From positions 35,391,964-35,455,963 of the forward strand of contig NC_082698.1 in NCBI RefSeq assembly GCF_949987515.2: 64,000 nucleotides of DNA. The letters run 5' to 3'. Below, in pieces: positions 1-13,839 of this stretch (position 1 is its first letter; each line of letters opens with the position of its first letter). The notes below the pieces were generated by a model. The model saw only the letters and a list, made by a program, of their open reading frames with translations. It did no database searches and was not told the DNA's origin. This DNA is from Delphinus delphis (Eukaryota > Chordata > Mammalia > Artiodactyla > Delphinidae). A program made the translations under genes and the position numbers.

Positions 1-48
1 TCCTGGATCGGGGCTCAAACCGTGTCCCCTGCATTGGCAGTCGGATTC
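1..48 (-). mobile_element. CHR-type SINE fragment cut by window edge
   Basis: The first 48 bases match the internal promoter part of the other minus-strand SINEs in this window (complement of the B-box-like gggttcgagccc and the following gcctgccaatgcagg). The copy lacks its 5' head and runs into a T tract at 49-67. The rest of the element lies outside the window or was lost. Confidence 0.7.
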
Positions 49-340
49 TTTTTTTTTTTTTTTTTTTATATTTTTAACATCTTTATTGGTGTATAATTGC
101 TTTACAATGGTGCGTTAGTTTCTGCTGTATAACAACGTGAATCAACTATATGTACACATATATCCCCATATCCCCTCCCTCTTGAGCCTCCCGCCCACCC
201 TCCCTATCCCACCCCTCTAGATGGTCACAAAGCACCGAGCTGATCTCCCTGTGCTATGCGGCTGCTTCCCACTAGCTATCTATTTCACATTTGGTAGTGT
301 ATATATGTCAATGAGGAAGCAGGATATTATAAACTATTCC
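49..340 (-). mobile_element. L1 3' end (minus strand)
   Basis: A T tract (the complement of a poly(A) tail) is followed by sequence complementary to the artiodactyl L1 3' UTR, including the stretch about a gene-free tail that reads tttacaatg and then CT-rich 3' UTR blocks. It is a 5'-truncated copy with no coding part. The right edge is approximate. Confidence 0.65.
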
Positions 341-369
341 TTGGGGTTTCCTTCCCCATCCCCTCAAAT

Positions 370-512
370 CTTTTTTTTTTTTAACATCTTTATTGGGGTA
401 TAATTGCTTTACAATGTGTGTTAGTTTCTGCTTTATAACAAAGTGAATCAGTCATACATAAACATATGTTCCCATATGTCTTCCCTGTTGCGTCTCCCTC
501 CCTGCCACCCTC
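370..512 (-). mobile_element. Second L1 3' end (minus strand)
   Basis: Same L1 3' UTR segment as the preceding element, beginning with its own T tract at about 370. It represents a separate, very short insertion in the same orientation. Edge on the right is approximate. Confidence 0.6.
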
Positions 513-589
513 CGTGTTAGCAATTTCTTGACAGAAAAATTGCCTTTTCTTATTATGGGAGTCCTAGGGGATTCATCTATTCACATCTT

Positions 590-715
590 CAGTATTTATT
601 GATTACTTAATCTTTATTGGTTACTCTTTTATATCCTCAGCAAAAGCAAATAAGGCCTCTGCTATCTTGAATCTTACATTCTAGTAAGAATAAATAGGCA
701 AGAAACATATAAACT

Positions 716-771
<56 letters not shown>

Positions 772-1455
772 ATTCATTAGTAATAAGTGCCACATGGAGA
801 ATTAAAACAGAGTGATGTGTTAGAGTGGTTGATCATGGAAGGCCTGTCTGAGGAGGTGACATATACATCATGATGTAAATAACGTGATGGAGCTGCCTAT
901 GTGAAGATCAGGAGGAAGAACATTCCAGGCAAAGGCAGCAGCTGGTACAAAGGCCCTGGGCCAGTGTGATTGGAGTAGAGAGATCAAAGGAAAGCCCAGA
1001 AGGAGATGAGAGTAAAGCAGTGGTCACAACTCATATTGGGATTTGGGACAGGTAAAGAGATTGGATTTTATTCTAAATGCAGTGGAGGCCTTGGAGAGTT
1101 TGAAGTCTTGGGTGACATGATCTGGTTTGTAATCTTAATAGTTCCTTGTGGTTACTTTGTGGAGAATGAAATGGAAAGTAGTGTGAATGAAAGCTGGGAG
1201 ACCAATGGGAAGGCTTCTGTTGTTGTTGAGATAAAAGATGATTGAGAGGAGTGAAGATGGAGCAAAGTGGAGGAGTTCAAGATACGTCTGGGAGGCACAC
1301 TGGCAGAACTAACTGATGGATTGGATCTGGGGGGTGAGGGACAGAGAAGAAAAAAGGATGACTATGTGCTTTGGGCTCGAGCAACTCAGTCGATGGTTAT
1401 GCTGTTGATCAAATAAGAGAGTAGCAGAACTGGTGGTGAAAATCAAGAGTTCTAT
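590..1455 (+). repeat. Ancient interspersed repeat, left part
   Basis: This stretch carries phrases I recognise from a widespread old mammalian repeat, such as the aaggcctgtctgaggaggtgac and cattccaggcaaaggcagcag segments, and related pieces recur at 31600-31700, 36365-36780 and 49691-50570. I cannot name the family with confidence. It continues after the L1 insertion, at 3676. The 79-residue open frame at 1006-1245 lies inside it and has no sign of being a gene. Confidence 0.5.
719..769. repeat. (CA)n microsatellite
   Basis: About 25 uninterrupted CA dinucleotides, inside the ancient repeat. Confidence 0.97.
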
Positions 1456-1555
1456 CTTGGGTTTTTAAAAAAATTTATTTTATTGATATATAGTTGATTT
1501 ACAATGTTGTATTAATTTCTGCTGTACAGCAAAATAATTCACTTATATATATATA

Positions 1556-1556
<1 letters not shown>

Positions 1557-1596
<40 letters not shown>
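1557..1596. repeat. (CA)n microsatellite inside L1
   Basis: About 20 CA units within the 3' UTR part of the L1. Confidence 0.95.
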
Positions 1597-1597
<1 letters not shown>

Positions 1598-2269
1598 TCT
1601 TTTCCATTATGGTTTATCACAGGATATTGAATATAGTTCCCTGTGCTATACAATGGAACTTTGTCGTTTATCCATTCTCTATATAATAGTTTGTATCTGC
1701 TAACCCCAGACTCTCAATCCTTCCCTCCCCCCACCCTTGGCAACCACAAGTCTGTTCTCTATGTCTGTTTTGTAGATAAGTTCATTTGTGTCATATTTTA
1801 GATTCCACCTATAAGTGATATCATTTGGTATTTGTCTTTCTCTTTCTGACTTCACTTAGTATGCTAATCTCTAGGTCCATCCATGTTGCTGCATATGGCA
1901 TTATTTCATTCTTTTTTATGGCTGACTGCTACATTCCATTGTATATATGTACCACATCTTTATCCATTCATCTGTTGATAGACATTTAGGTTGCTTCCAT
2001 GTCTTGGCTATTGTGAATAGCGCTGCTGTGAATATAGGGGTGCACGTATCTTTTTGAATTATAATTTTGTCTGGATATATGCCCAGGAGTGGGATTGCTG
2101 GATCATGTGGCAACTCTATTTTTAGTTTTTTTTTTTGAGGAACTTCCATACTATTCTCCATAATGGCTGCACCAATTTACATTCCTACCAACAGTGTAAG
2201 AGGGTTCCCTTTTCTCCACACCCTCTCCAGTATTTGTTATTTGTAGACTTTTTAATGATGGCCATTCTG

Positions 2270-3603
<1,334 letters not shown>

Positions 3604-3675
3604 AATGATGGCCATTCTGACTGGTGTGAGGTGATCCCTCATTGTTGTTTTGATTTGCATTTCCAAGAGTTCTAT

Positions 3676-4150
3676 TTTGAATGCTAAGTTTGATATCATT
3701 AGACATTTGGGTATAAGAGTCTCGGGTTCCAGAGAGAAGTCAGGACTGGAGATACAAATTTGGGCTTCATTGGAAATGATATTTAAAGCCATAGGGTGGG
3801 GTCCAGCTACCCGTCCTTAGCAAGATAAAATGTTTAGAGGTCAAGAGAAGAGGAAGAGCCAGCAAAGTTTGAAAAGGGATGGGCAGTGAAGTAGGAACAT
3901 CTGGAGAGTGCTATCACGGAAATTAAGGGAAATGTTTTGACAAGGATAGAATATCACCTGTGTCAAACGCTGTTGTAAGATAAAGCTAGAAAAATGGCCA
4001 GTGAATTGGGTGACCGTGAAGTCACTGGTGATCTTGAGAAGAGAGGTTTCAGTGAAACAGTGGAATGGAAGCCCCGGTGGAGAGAGGTGAGGAGAGATTG
4101 GGAGGAAGGAAGGAGAGACATTGACTAGAAACAGCTCTTTCAAGAAGTTG
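3676..4150 (+). repeat. Ancient interspersed repeat, right part
   Basis: Continuation of the element at 590-1455 beyond the L1. It contains segments typical of the same unnamed family (for example around 3740-3800 and 3950-4050). The two parts together show that the L1 landed inside an older repeat. Confidence 0.5.
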
Positions 4151-4194
4151 AGCTACTCACCTGGGAGTCGGGAAACCTGCATTCCAACCCTGTA

Positions 4195-4345
4195 TCTGCT
4201 GCGTTGTACCTTCGAGATAATTGTTTATGTGCCTGTCTTAAATTCCATTAGAATGGGCAAGAACTTTGACTTCGATTTTCCTAGCATTTGCAGAGTTCCT
4301 GGCACACAGTAGGCGCTGAATCATATTTGTTGAATGAATGGATCA
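4195..4345 (+). repeat. L2 LINE 3' end
   Basis: Ends with the characteristic L2 tail: a cctggcacacagtaggcgct phrase followed by a TTGTTGAATGAATG-type end at about 4330-4345. Old and diverged. Confidence 0.6.
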
Positions 4346-4599
4346 ATGGATTAAGGAATATCCTACTAGAGTAGAAACACTTTAGGCTCAAGACAGTGTC
4401 TGATTCATCTTCCTCAGGCTCATGTACACTAGTGGGAATGCAAAAGTATCCCTGAATGAATAAATGAGTCTGGTAAATTTGGGAGAGAGTAGGGGAGCTT
4501 GGTGTGGAAAGGTCAGGGGTCGGGGCTGTTTAGACCAGGATTCCCGTAGGATTGGGGAAGGGCACAGAAAGCTCTGTTAAGACAGAAGCCAGGGGACAG

Positions 4600-4780
4600 G
4601 ACACAGATTCTTTTTCTGTGACTCCTAACTGTGGCCTTGCGTAAGTCACTGTACCTTATTTCTAAACCTCGTTCCTCATGCATGGTAGAAATATCTCCAT
4701 GAAGTTAACATAAGGAATAAATGAGATTATATACTTGAGGAGTTTAGCCAAGAGCCTGACTCATATAAAACAACCACCGA
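4600..4780 (+). repeat. MIR SINE
   Basis: MIR-like order of segments: a tRNA-derived middle with a degraded core, then a stretch resembling the MIR tail, which reads aaggaataaatgagattatat. The sequence 4781-5224 shows nothing recognisable. Confidence 0.5.
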
Positions 4781-5224
4781 TTGAGAGCATTGTTATTATT
4801 ACTAATATTAATATTAATAATAGCTGTGCCAGGGAATTGAGTTCTACCAGCTAGTCAGGGCAGCTCTCTGGGACTGGAAAGTTGTTTGAATGGGAAGGTT
4901 CACTGATGCCCTTTCTGAGTCTTTTCTTCTTTCATCCTAAAAGGAAAAAGCACCAATAAATCAAGTTTGCCTTTAGGAAAAGTCTATATGGGGTCTTGCT
5001 GAGGCTTCAGGGAATGCCAGCCTGCCTGCAAACCACCCTACCTGTCCAGTGATGCCAGAAATAGGGGCCAAGGTCAGTTCCATGATTTCCTGCAGATGCT
5101 GCTTGAGGCACGTCAGGGACTTGAGTTCACTCATGCTGAGGTGCGCTCTGGGTCAGTCGGGAAGGATAAATGACGGGTACCTTGTATAATGTTGTAGAGA
5201 ATGGGGAGGGGAGGGTTTGTGGTG

Positions 5225-5717
5225 CACCATCACTCCTCAGATAACATCCTAGCTGTCTCCTGCGCTTGCCCTTTCCTCTGTGTACTTCGTATGTGTCACA
5301 GGAAGTATAGGGGCTGCTTCTGTTTTCCTGCATATACCATGTCCTCCTTTGCTTCCATGTCCCAGTACATTCTGTTTCCTCTGCCTAGAATGCCCTCCTC
5401 TTTTCTGCCTATTTCCCAAGCATTCTTCATGACGCAGCGAAAGTGTCATGGTCTCCAGGAGGCTGTCCCTGACACCTTGGTCTGGCTTAGGTGCTCCTCC
5501 CAGGCTCTCCCTGACCACTCTGAGCTTCCTTCTCTATCACCATCAGGCTGAAATGTAGTTGATTATATTTGTTTGTCCCCCACACATCAAGTGCTGAGGT
5601 TCGTGGGGACAGAGACATCTTATTCATCTCTGTTTGCTTCCAGCTTCTGTTGGTATGTGGAAAGTCTCAATAAATATTGGCTGGAGAAGTGAACGAACGA
5701 ATGAATGAATGAATGAA
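5225..5717 (+). repeat. L2 LINE 3' end with (GAAT)n tail
   Basis: Typical L2 3' UTR phrases: ctgcctagaatgccctcctc at about 5380, a clause on proteins lost here, gacagagacatcttattcatc at about 5610, and a caataaatattggctg end, running into GAAC/GAAT repeats at 5691-5717. The frame at 5201-5551 on the plus strand is a chance frame through this repeat. Confidence 0.75.
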
Positions 5718-7689
5718 ACTGGCAACAATTGACTATTTAATTGTGTCTTGAGTATGAAACAGGAAGGGAAAATGAAAGAGGGACATAGAAGCCACACCAT
5801 TTATGACACAGTTCTGCTTCAGCGGGTCTTGTTTCCTTACTCCCTTGAGTGGGTACCTCATCATAGCTGCCAGAGCCTTTTTTCTATATCTTTGAAGGCA
5901 CAGTTCTGCTTCTCATGGCTTATGAAGATGCTGTGGATTTCATTTCCAGGATGTCCTGTCACCAAGGTCTCCCTGTAAGGAGGGTCAGGATAATAGGGTT
6001 TTTACCTGCAGAGCGTGTCATATGAGTGTCCCCAGCAGCCTTATTGGGTTAGCTTCCAAGCCCCAGGGGCAAGATTAGACACTGGAGACAGTATGATGGG
6101 ATGCACTACAGCCACAGATATTTCAGATATACTTGTACAAAAAGAAATCATGTTTTGAATCTAACCTTGCCTCCAGAACCTCTCATTGCTCCATCTTTGG
6201 TGAGTCTGAGGCATTTTTCCATTTACATGCTGGTTCCTGTCTTGATTCTTCTTCCAGGGAACAGCTCCTACCCTGGTAAATTCCCAGGAGACTGTTACAT
6301 TCCCCTCAGATATCATTTGTGTGTAGCCTTGTGATAGATTATAGAAATGGCTCCCAATTCTTCCCATGTCTGTTGTGCCTTTCAAGTGTGACTTTACCAC
6401 CCTTCCCATATTGACTCTTGGCGTGGCCGTCTAACTTGCTTTGGCTGATGGGACTTTAGCAAACATGGTGTAGGCAGAGACTTGGAATTTGCCTTCTTTT
6501 GCTGGTTTTGGGAACCCTGTGACTGCCATCATGTGAGGAAGCCCAGGCTGGACAACGAGAGACCCAGGGCTTAGTCCTCCGACTTCCCTGGCTGCCAGTT
6601 ACCACTCAGGTGAATGAAGCCATCCTAAACTACTCAGGCACCAGCAGGTCTACCACCCGACCACAGACATAAGAAAACCCACCCGAGATGGACTGACGTT
6701 GCCTGGCCCAGAACGGCCCCCCAACCTGCCAATAGGGAGCTGAATAAATGGCTGGTGTTGAAACCACATGGTTTTCGATTAGTTTTTACACAGCAAAGGC
6801 TAACCGACAGCAAGCCTTTAGTATTTTGACCCTCCTTTCCCCTGAATTTATGTTCCCATGTTGATTTGTTTGTGTTATAGCACAATGTCCATAATGTTCT
6901 CTGGATGACTGTTTATAAGTCTACCTTCGCAGCAGACCTTGGATACTCCAAAAGCAGCAGTGGTGTCCGCAGGGCTAATAGGATTTGCTCACCTAAGGCC
7001 TATCCCAGCGCCTGGACCAAGAACGCACTCTGGAAATGTGGACGGGCCAGATGAGAATGTGCAGCTCAGTTGTGATGTCTTTGGGTCTTGGCTTCTGTGT
7101 CACCAACAGTCTCTTCACTTATTTCTTCCCCACTCCCCAGCTAGGTATCCAAAACCTGATGTTTGCTATACTCGTGACATTTTGTATTTTCACATTCTCT
7201 TTTATAGTTATGGTGGTCTTTTTCCCATCCTTATCCTATCTTTGTGTATCTATAGATAATAAAGTCCCCCAAGTTTTTTAAAAATAGGATTATATAGTCA
7301 TAAAAGATACTGCCGGAAAAAATTCTTTTGATGGAATCCAAGTTTCTTTTTTCTAAATTATAGTTTTCAAATGGCATTACATGATGATTGATTTATATTT
7401 TCTTTGATTTTATTTTCAATGTGGAAGATTTATATTTTCAAAATGAACAATTTTTACACTGAAAGCTATTAATTTCATCTTGTCTAAGGTGATAACTTCA
7501 AACAAATTTGTTTAATGTGTAGCTTCGGTAAAAATCTATGATTGATTGTTGGCATTTTGGGAACCCTAGAAAGTCAGTCATATGAAGGAGTCCTTCAGAG
7601 TCAGAATGAAGGAAGAGGAAGGTAACTCAGGTAATAGTCATTAACAACTCCCCAAGAAATTTTTGTTGGATAAATGCCCAGTGGAGGAT
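5718..7689. other. No gene seen; one old LTR-like stretch
   Basis: I see no supported exon or RNA gene. About 6390-6810 resembles an old LTR or DNA-transposon remnant (it ends near 6740 with a polyadenylation-like aataaatgg followed by sequence ending in ggctaaccgac), but I cannot name it. The remainder is unassigned AT-rich DNA. Confidence 0.4.
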
Positions 7690-7885
7690 TAAATGTTGCC
7701 TTGTATCAGTCAGACTCTGGGCTACATGCTGACCGTCTCTTTGAATCTTCCCAACAGCCCCACGCAGTAGGTTCTATTATCACCATTTTACAAACGAGGA
7801 GAGGCTTAGAGAGTTTAATCAGGTTACCCAGAGTCAGAACCTGGAATCAAACTTGGGTGTATCTGATTTCAGCGCTGGTGTCTTA
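7690..7885 (-). repeat. MIR SINE
   Basis: Complement of the MIR: a caccattttacaaacgaggag core at about 7780-7800, followed by a cttagagagtttaatcaggtta stretch and the tRNA-derived end. The MIR orientation is minus. Confidence 0.7.
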
Positions 7886-8584
7886 ACTCTTATGCTTCAC
7901 AGAGAAGTGGATAGAAAATATGGTCTATTCCTTTTAGGTCATGTATCCTCTTTTAAAGATAAAAATCAGATAACATATCTAGACCTTGGAGGTTCATCTA
8001 GGAGCATGATATCAGCACCTTGAAATATTCTGTACAGTGATAGCATAGGGACCGACCTTGGTGTGTATGTTGCCCCATACCCATTCCTAACTGCCCAGAA
8101 GTTCCAGGTTTGGCATGTCAGTGGTCAAATTAACAGACAAACAGAATCAGTGAGTGTTAAAACTGGAAGGGACCTGTGCTAGTTCCCATCTCCAGGTCTT
8201 ACTCTCTACCCTTCTCCACTCTGTTCTCTTCCCTGGGAAACTGATATGTTCTTTGACTTCTTGTTGAGTTCAGCCAATGGCAAGTCCAGGGAAGGATATC
8301 AAAGGGAGATCCAGCCCTTCCTGCAAGGTGATCACCTTGCACTGACTGTGCCCCTTGATGGGAAGTCGCTGCTCCTCTCAAGGTGGCCCTTGCTACATGA
8401 CTCCTTCCTTTTGGGTCCTGTAACTGCCTCCTTCCCTCCTGCCTTTGGACCTGGGATGGTGATTATTCTTCTGTGGCTGCCCTGTCCTTTGTAGTTTCCC
8501 TACCTCCTGCCCATACCTCCGTAAATAGTCACCTTGAATTATCCTAATTTGAGTCTATTTCTTGCTGAGACCCTGATTGATAGA
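7886..8584. other. No gene or repeat recognised
   Basis: Unassigned sequence. The 82-residue frame at 8246-8494 has no recognisable domain and no supporting context. Confidence 0.4.
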
Positions 8585-8705
8585 GAATTCTAGAGATTAT
8601 GTAGTCCAACCTTTACATTCTATAAAGAGAAAACTGAAGCACAGAGAAAGTAAGTACCTGTTGAAACAACTAACTAAGTGGCAGAACCAGAACTTGGAAG
8701 GCACA
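8585..8705 (-). repeat. MIR SINE fragment
   Basis: Degraded MIR core in minus orientation, with a gaaaactgaagcacagagaa phrase at about 8628-8647. Confidence 0.6.
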
Positions 8706-10027
8706 CTGGACTGACTTGTCCAGTGACTCCAGTGACAAAAGACAGTGACTGGCACAACATAAGTTGAGGAAGTTGTTCATTTATTTCCCTTTTTTGTAGA
8801 GCAACTTTTCTGGGTCACATCTTCCTGTGATGACTTTGGGCCATGTCATTGCTCAACTGCACTTGGGCAACTTCTCAGCTATGACTTTTGCCTTACCTTG
8901 GGTGCTCTAGAATAAAAAAATTCATGAATAGTCTTCTGTGTTTATCTGGTTACAAATTGAAAAGCAGTGTAGGCGGGTGGTTTGTGTGCGATTGTAATTA
9001 ATGTCTTTCAGGGTAAATGCTTTTTGTTCTCTAGGAAAGGCAGGATTTTCATCAGCTTAATAACATCCACAAACCAATATGGCAGTGAATCAGGTTCTTC
9101 CCATCAAAGGAAGAATATCATTACACTGTTTATTGATAACAATTATTGAACTGTATTCAAGTTGTAATTACTGAAACTTGGCTTTTGTCAATGCACTAGC
9201 ACAAGATAAATAGTCAATAAATAAAAGTCTGTTGAATTATTGAATGAATGAATGTTCTTATTGTTTAGTGGGAGATGGTTTAAAGTTAGCAGTAGCACCT
9301 AATCTGTCTAGAGCAGGGATTCATTCTTTGACCTCGCAGGTGTTCTCTGTTGGCTATTGAAATCTGATAAATTAATTAAAATTTTATCGATGCCCTTTTT
9401 TTTTCTTGTTCCTTTTCCATACCTGTGTTGATGTAGAAGGAGCACTGCTTTCAGAATGGAAAGGCCCTGCTTTTTGTTCTCATTCTGTGACTTCCTTATT
9501 AACTGTAAGGTATCATTTCACTCTCCCCGTTGTGAAGTTGGGTTGGTAATACCTTTCTCTTAGGGTATTTTGGTGGTAAAAATAAAAATGTATATGCAAG
9601 AGTGCTTTTCTTGTAAGTTGTGGAGATTGTTGCTTTTACTGTAGTTTTAGGGTGTTACAGCTGTCCTTTGAAACAACAGACTTGGCGGGACTGTGGGGTC
9701 TGTGTTGATGTTTTAATCCTTGTGTGTACTAGTTCAGATGCTTGGGATCCTCTCCCGGTATCTGTAAAAGTCACTTGTAGTTCTTATGATTCTAAAGAAA
9801 TAACTCAAGAAAATGATCAGAAGCCACATTTCCTATAGTGAATATCCCCCTTTTGTGGGTTGGGTCGTTCTAAGAGCCTCCAAGTCCTTGCTCCAAATAA
9901 TAATGGTCTGAATTCATGTTCAGTTCCTCTTCTCATCAACTCTTTCCCCCCCAACATCTCTTTCAATGTGTTGGGGTCCTTCCTTCCCTCTTTGCCCACA
10001 CCCTCCAACAACAAAAACAAAACCTAA
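8706..10027. other. Unassigned AT-rich sequence
   Basis: No gene seen. An L2-like tail with GAATGAATG lies near 9190-9255, and a weak MIR-like stretch near 9430-9560. Confidence 0.4.
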
Positions 10028-10042
10028 AAGCCGTTACTCTCT

Positions 10043-10251
10043 CTTTTTTTTTTTTTTTTGCGGTACGCGGGCCTCTCACTGTTGTGGCCTCTCCCATTGC
10101 GGAGCACAGGCTCCGGACGCGCAGGCTCAGCGGCCATGGCTCACGGGCCCAGCCGCTCCACGGAATGTGGGATCTTCCCAGACCGGGGCACGAACCCGTG
10201 TCCCCTGCATCGGCAGGCGGACTCTCAACCACTGCGCCACCAGGGAAGCCC
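10043..10251 (-). mobile_element. Short CHR-type SINE with TSD
   Basis: A tRNA-Glu-derived SINE read as its complement: T tract, body, then the 5' head ending ccaccagggaagccc. The head holds RNA polymerase III A-box-like (TGGCGCAGTGG) and B-box-like (GGTTCGTGCCC) promoter segments. A 15-bp duplication, aagccgttactctct, flanks it at 10028-10042 and 10252-10266. Confidence 0.96.
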
Positions 10252-10266
10252 AAGCCGTTACTCTCT

Positions 10267-11207
10267 TAATCTGCCTGGGAACAACTTAAAAGATCTGTAT
10301 TATTTTATTATGTGGAACAATTTGTTTCCTTTCAGCCCCTTTCTCTCTCATCAGATTAGCCTAGAACCTTCCCTTTCACGACCTAGAATGACTTTTTCCC
10401 CCAGAGGTGAATTCTTCACTTTCTTAGAACACAGAAGCAGCTGGAGTAAACGTTTCCCCCTTTTTCAAAATAGGAGATTTTCCTTCCTGATAAATATAGA
10501 TGTAGTTATGATTAATAAAATGCAAATTTACTTAAGAGCATTTAAGCTATCATAGCTTTTCGTCATTCTGTATTTTTTCAGACAACCGATACTAAAAGTA
10601 CAATTACTACTAAGTGTGGGCTTGAAAAATGTTTTGACATTTAAAAGGGGTCCTCATTTTTGAAGGAGGATAGGAATCCCTGGGATATACCTTTTAGATT
10701 GTGAGATACTGCCTGCACTCTATTCCTCCCCAGAACTAGTGGGAAGCTAGCTGGTGCCAGTATAAGTGAGGTTCTTTGAGCAGGATCTAGGATGGAACTG
10801 AGGGGTTTTGTTTCAGGTTTATACAGTGAAGAATAAGGCTGAACTAAAGCTAGTGTCCAGAACAAAAGTGAGCTTGGGAACCACGAGGACAGTTCGAAGC
10901 AGGTAGGCCACAGAAGTAGAAACCATATATCAGGTTAAGCCTTCATGGGGCAATTTGGGGTTGTGACTCCAAATTACCCACAAATCATTGGCTGTTTGGG
11001 AGAAGTTATGGCGGAATGGGGTATGCTGTTCAAAGACAATGTCCCAAACCCAGCAGATCCCTCTTGACTTGGTTCCCAGCCCTAGACATGTCTGCTTGCC
11101 ATAGTGGATAAAGAAGCAGTATTTGTGAAAAGGAAGTAGGAGAGATTTTCTGGGAGGGAGCGCAATGAACACGTATTTCCATAGTGGTTTTTATTTCATC
11201 TTTTCAT
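10267..11207. other. Unassigned sequence
   Basis: I see no exon, RNA gene or nameable repeat here. Confidence 0.4.
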
Positions 11208-11555
11208 TGTTGTTTAACAGCTTTAGTGAGGATAATTTACATACCATAAAATTTACGTGTAAAGTACACAGATCAGTGATTTTGAGTGAATTTATGGAGT
11301 TGTGTATATATCACCTCGATCCAGTTCTGGAAAATTTTCAGTACATCCCCCAATTCCCTGTGCCCTTATTTCCCATTTCCCATTCCTAGGCAACCAGTCT
11401 TCTGCTTTCAGTATCCATAGATTTGCCATTTTTTTTGAAATTTCATGTAAATAGAATCATACAATATGTGGTCTTTTGTGTCTTGCTTCTTTCAGTTGGC
11501 ATAATATTTTTGAGGTTCATCCATACTGTAGTATGTATCAGTAGATCATTCCTTT

Positions 11556-11558
<3 letters not shown>

Positions 11559-11630
<72 letters not shown>
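11559..11630. repeat. (CA)n microsatellite
   Basis: About 36 uninterrupted CA units, the longest dinucleotide array in the window, inside an old L1. Confidence 0.97.
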
Positions 11631-11634
<4 letters not shown>

Positions 11635-12076
11635 TTGTAGTATTCTGTTGAATGGATATACCGTGTTTTGTTTATCTACTCAACAACTGAAGGACATCTG
11701 AAATGTTTCTACTTTTTTGGCTGTTATGAACAGTTCTAAGTCCTCGTGTGGATATTGTTTTTATTTTTCTTGGGCAGATAACTATGAGTGGAATTACTAG
11801 TAAGAATATGTTTAACTTTCTAAGAAACTATCGAACTATTTTCCAAATTGGTTGTACATTCCCAAAAGCGATGTATGGGAGTCCAGTTTCTTTATGTTCA
11901 CACGTCTTTTTTGCTTATAGCCACTTTAGTGGGTGTATAGTGGAATTTAGTTGTCATTAAATTTGCATTTTCCTATCCATTCCTGATTTTGAGCAATTTA
12001 TTAGCCAATCGTGTATTTTCTTTGGTGAGATGTCTATTCAAAACTCCACCCCCCTTTTTAGTTGAATTGTTTGTGG

Positions 12077-12291
12077 GTTTTTTTTTGTTTTTGTTTTTTT
12101 TGGTACGTGGGCCTGTGACTGCTGTGGCTTCTCCCGTTGCAAAGCACAGGCTCCAGACGCGCAGGCTCAGCAGCCATGGCTCACGGGCCCAGCCGCTCTG
12201 CGGCATGTGAGATCCTCCCGGACCGGGGCACGAACCCGCGTCCCCTGCATCAGCAGGTGGACTCTCAACCACTGTGCCACTAGGGAAGCCC
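12077..12291 (-). mobile_element. Short CHR-type SINE in old L1
   Basis: Complete short-form SINE in minus orientation with an interrupted T tract. The flanking duplication is tgtttgtgg at 12068-12076 and 12292-12300. It splits the old L1, so it is the younger element. Confidence 0.93.
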
Positions 12292-12415
12292 TGTTTGTGG
12301 TTTGATTATTGAATTGTAGGAGTTCTTTATATATTCTGGACACAAGTCCTTTATCAGATATATGATTTGCAGATATTTTCTTTCATCCATATATTTTCTT
12401 GGTAGTATGTGAATT

Positions 12416-13204
12416 ATTTTATTCATTTATTGTTGGCAAATATTGATTATCACTTACTGTGGAATGGATTCTGTTCAACACTTTGGGAATAGAGAGCAAA
12501 CAAACCAGACCAAATCCTCGTTCTCACAGAACCTTGGATCTAGTGGAGGGACTCAAACAACACATAAACTAAAAAGTGTAATAGTGAGTAATTTGTGCTT
12601 TGCAGCAAATTAAAACATGGTGAGGTGAGTAGAGAAGTGCCTTTTTAGAGTGAGTTGGTCTGGGACACATTTTCTCCAGTACTTGGACATTTGAACAAAG
12701 ACCTGAATAAAATTAGGCTGTAAACTGCATGGCTGTCTATGCAAAGGGTCCCACTCATAATCTTTACAAATCATGACTCTAAATTTCATTGCTCTGGGAC
12801 AAAGTCCTAGGTCATGAACACCAGGGATGATATTCAAGATATTTAACTATGACCACTGACCAATTACAGTGGATGTGGGTATTAGGGCTGGATGATGGAG
12901 ATAGTGGGGGCCACTCAGAGAGCGTGGGGCAGTAGCTGTTTGCCAGCTAGCATGGAAGTATTATATTAACAAGTGGTACAGTCATACCAGTGTATATACC
13001 TGGTATGAGATCAGACTTACACCAGACATTGTCATGCAATTTGAGGGAAAGAGGAGTTGAGTCAGGGGAGGGTCTCAAAGTATCAGTGTGGAAGCACCAA
13101 GAAGAAACCAACCCAGAGTCTGGCCGGTGGACAGGGGACTTTTAGGGGTCCTGATCCAACTCAGACAGGCATGGAGGCTCAGCACGGCTCGAGGTCTTTC
13201 TCTA
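12416..13204. other. Unassigned; old repeat fragment at left
   Basis: About 12425-12670 resembles the same unnamed ancient repeat family as 590-1455 (segments on a total stored length, ctcacagaaccttggatctag). The remainder is not recognised. Confidence 0.35.
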
Positions 13205-13400
13205 GAGTATTAACTCACAACCTGGGCTCCTATGAGAATCATCTGGAGAGCTTTTAAAAAGTGTCTGCACCTGGGTCCCAATCCAGGCCAGTCAAATCAG
13301 AATATCTGCAGGCAGGGCTTAGGCAGCAAGCGTTTTAAAAGCGCCCAGATGATTCTAATGGTGTCTACATTGAGAAGCCCTAGGGAGAACCCATTTTGCT
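13205..13400 (+). repeat. MER5-type hAT DNA transposon remnant
   Basis: The left half contains gagaatcatctggagagctttt (about 13232) and the right half the near-complement cgcccagatgattctaatg (about 13343), the inverted symmetry typical of MER5A/MER5B non-autonomous hAT elements. Confidence 0.8.
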
Positions 13401-13524
13401 TTGAGCAGGATTGCATCCAGTCCTGAAGGAGATAAGTAAAATGAAGATACTGTGGAGCATCTGCAAACATGCCTTCTTGTGTTGCTTGAGGAAAAGCAGA
13501 GAGAAGCAGCAGCAGCAACTCCCG

Positions 13525-13690
13525 TTTTTTGAGCACTCGTTAAAGCACATGACTTCATGTAATCCACTAATTATTATCCTGGTAGACTTTGTTCCCTTTA
13601 TACACGTGAGCAAACTGAGGCTCAGAATCACATGATTACATGTGTGATTACTCAAGATCACACAGTTCATAAGGGGAAGAAGTCCTCCTT
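13525..13690 (-). repeat. MIR SINE
   Basis: Complement of MIR, with a cgtgagcaaactgaggctcag core at about 13605-13625 and a tcaagatcacacagttcat stretch after it. Confidence 0.7.
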
Positions 13691-13839
13691 TTCAGAGGAT
13701 GAGCGTTCTTCATGTGACAGTCCTGGAAACCTTCAGTTTCTTATTGCAAACAGAATTGCAAAACCTGAAGTTTGGAAAAGAGGCTTCCATGTTCCCACAA
13801 CGTATGGCCCAAGAGAACAACGTTAAAAGTCATACTTTG

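Larger units (their letters stand above)
11208..12415 (-). mobile_element. Old L1 (L1M-type) 3' portion
   Basis: Complement of an old mammalian L1: 3' UTR from 11208, then coding-derived segments such as the phrase cataatatttttgaggttcatcc and later ggctgttatgaacag. It is interrupted by a (CA)n tract at 11559-11630 and by a SINE at 12077-12291, and resumes at 12301 for about 110 bp. Confidence 0.75.

Noticed and set aside
11423..11701. His/Thr repeat protein and Cys/Val repeat protein at the CA array
   Set aside because: These are translations of a (CA)n microsatellite on each strand.
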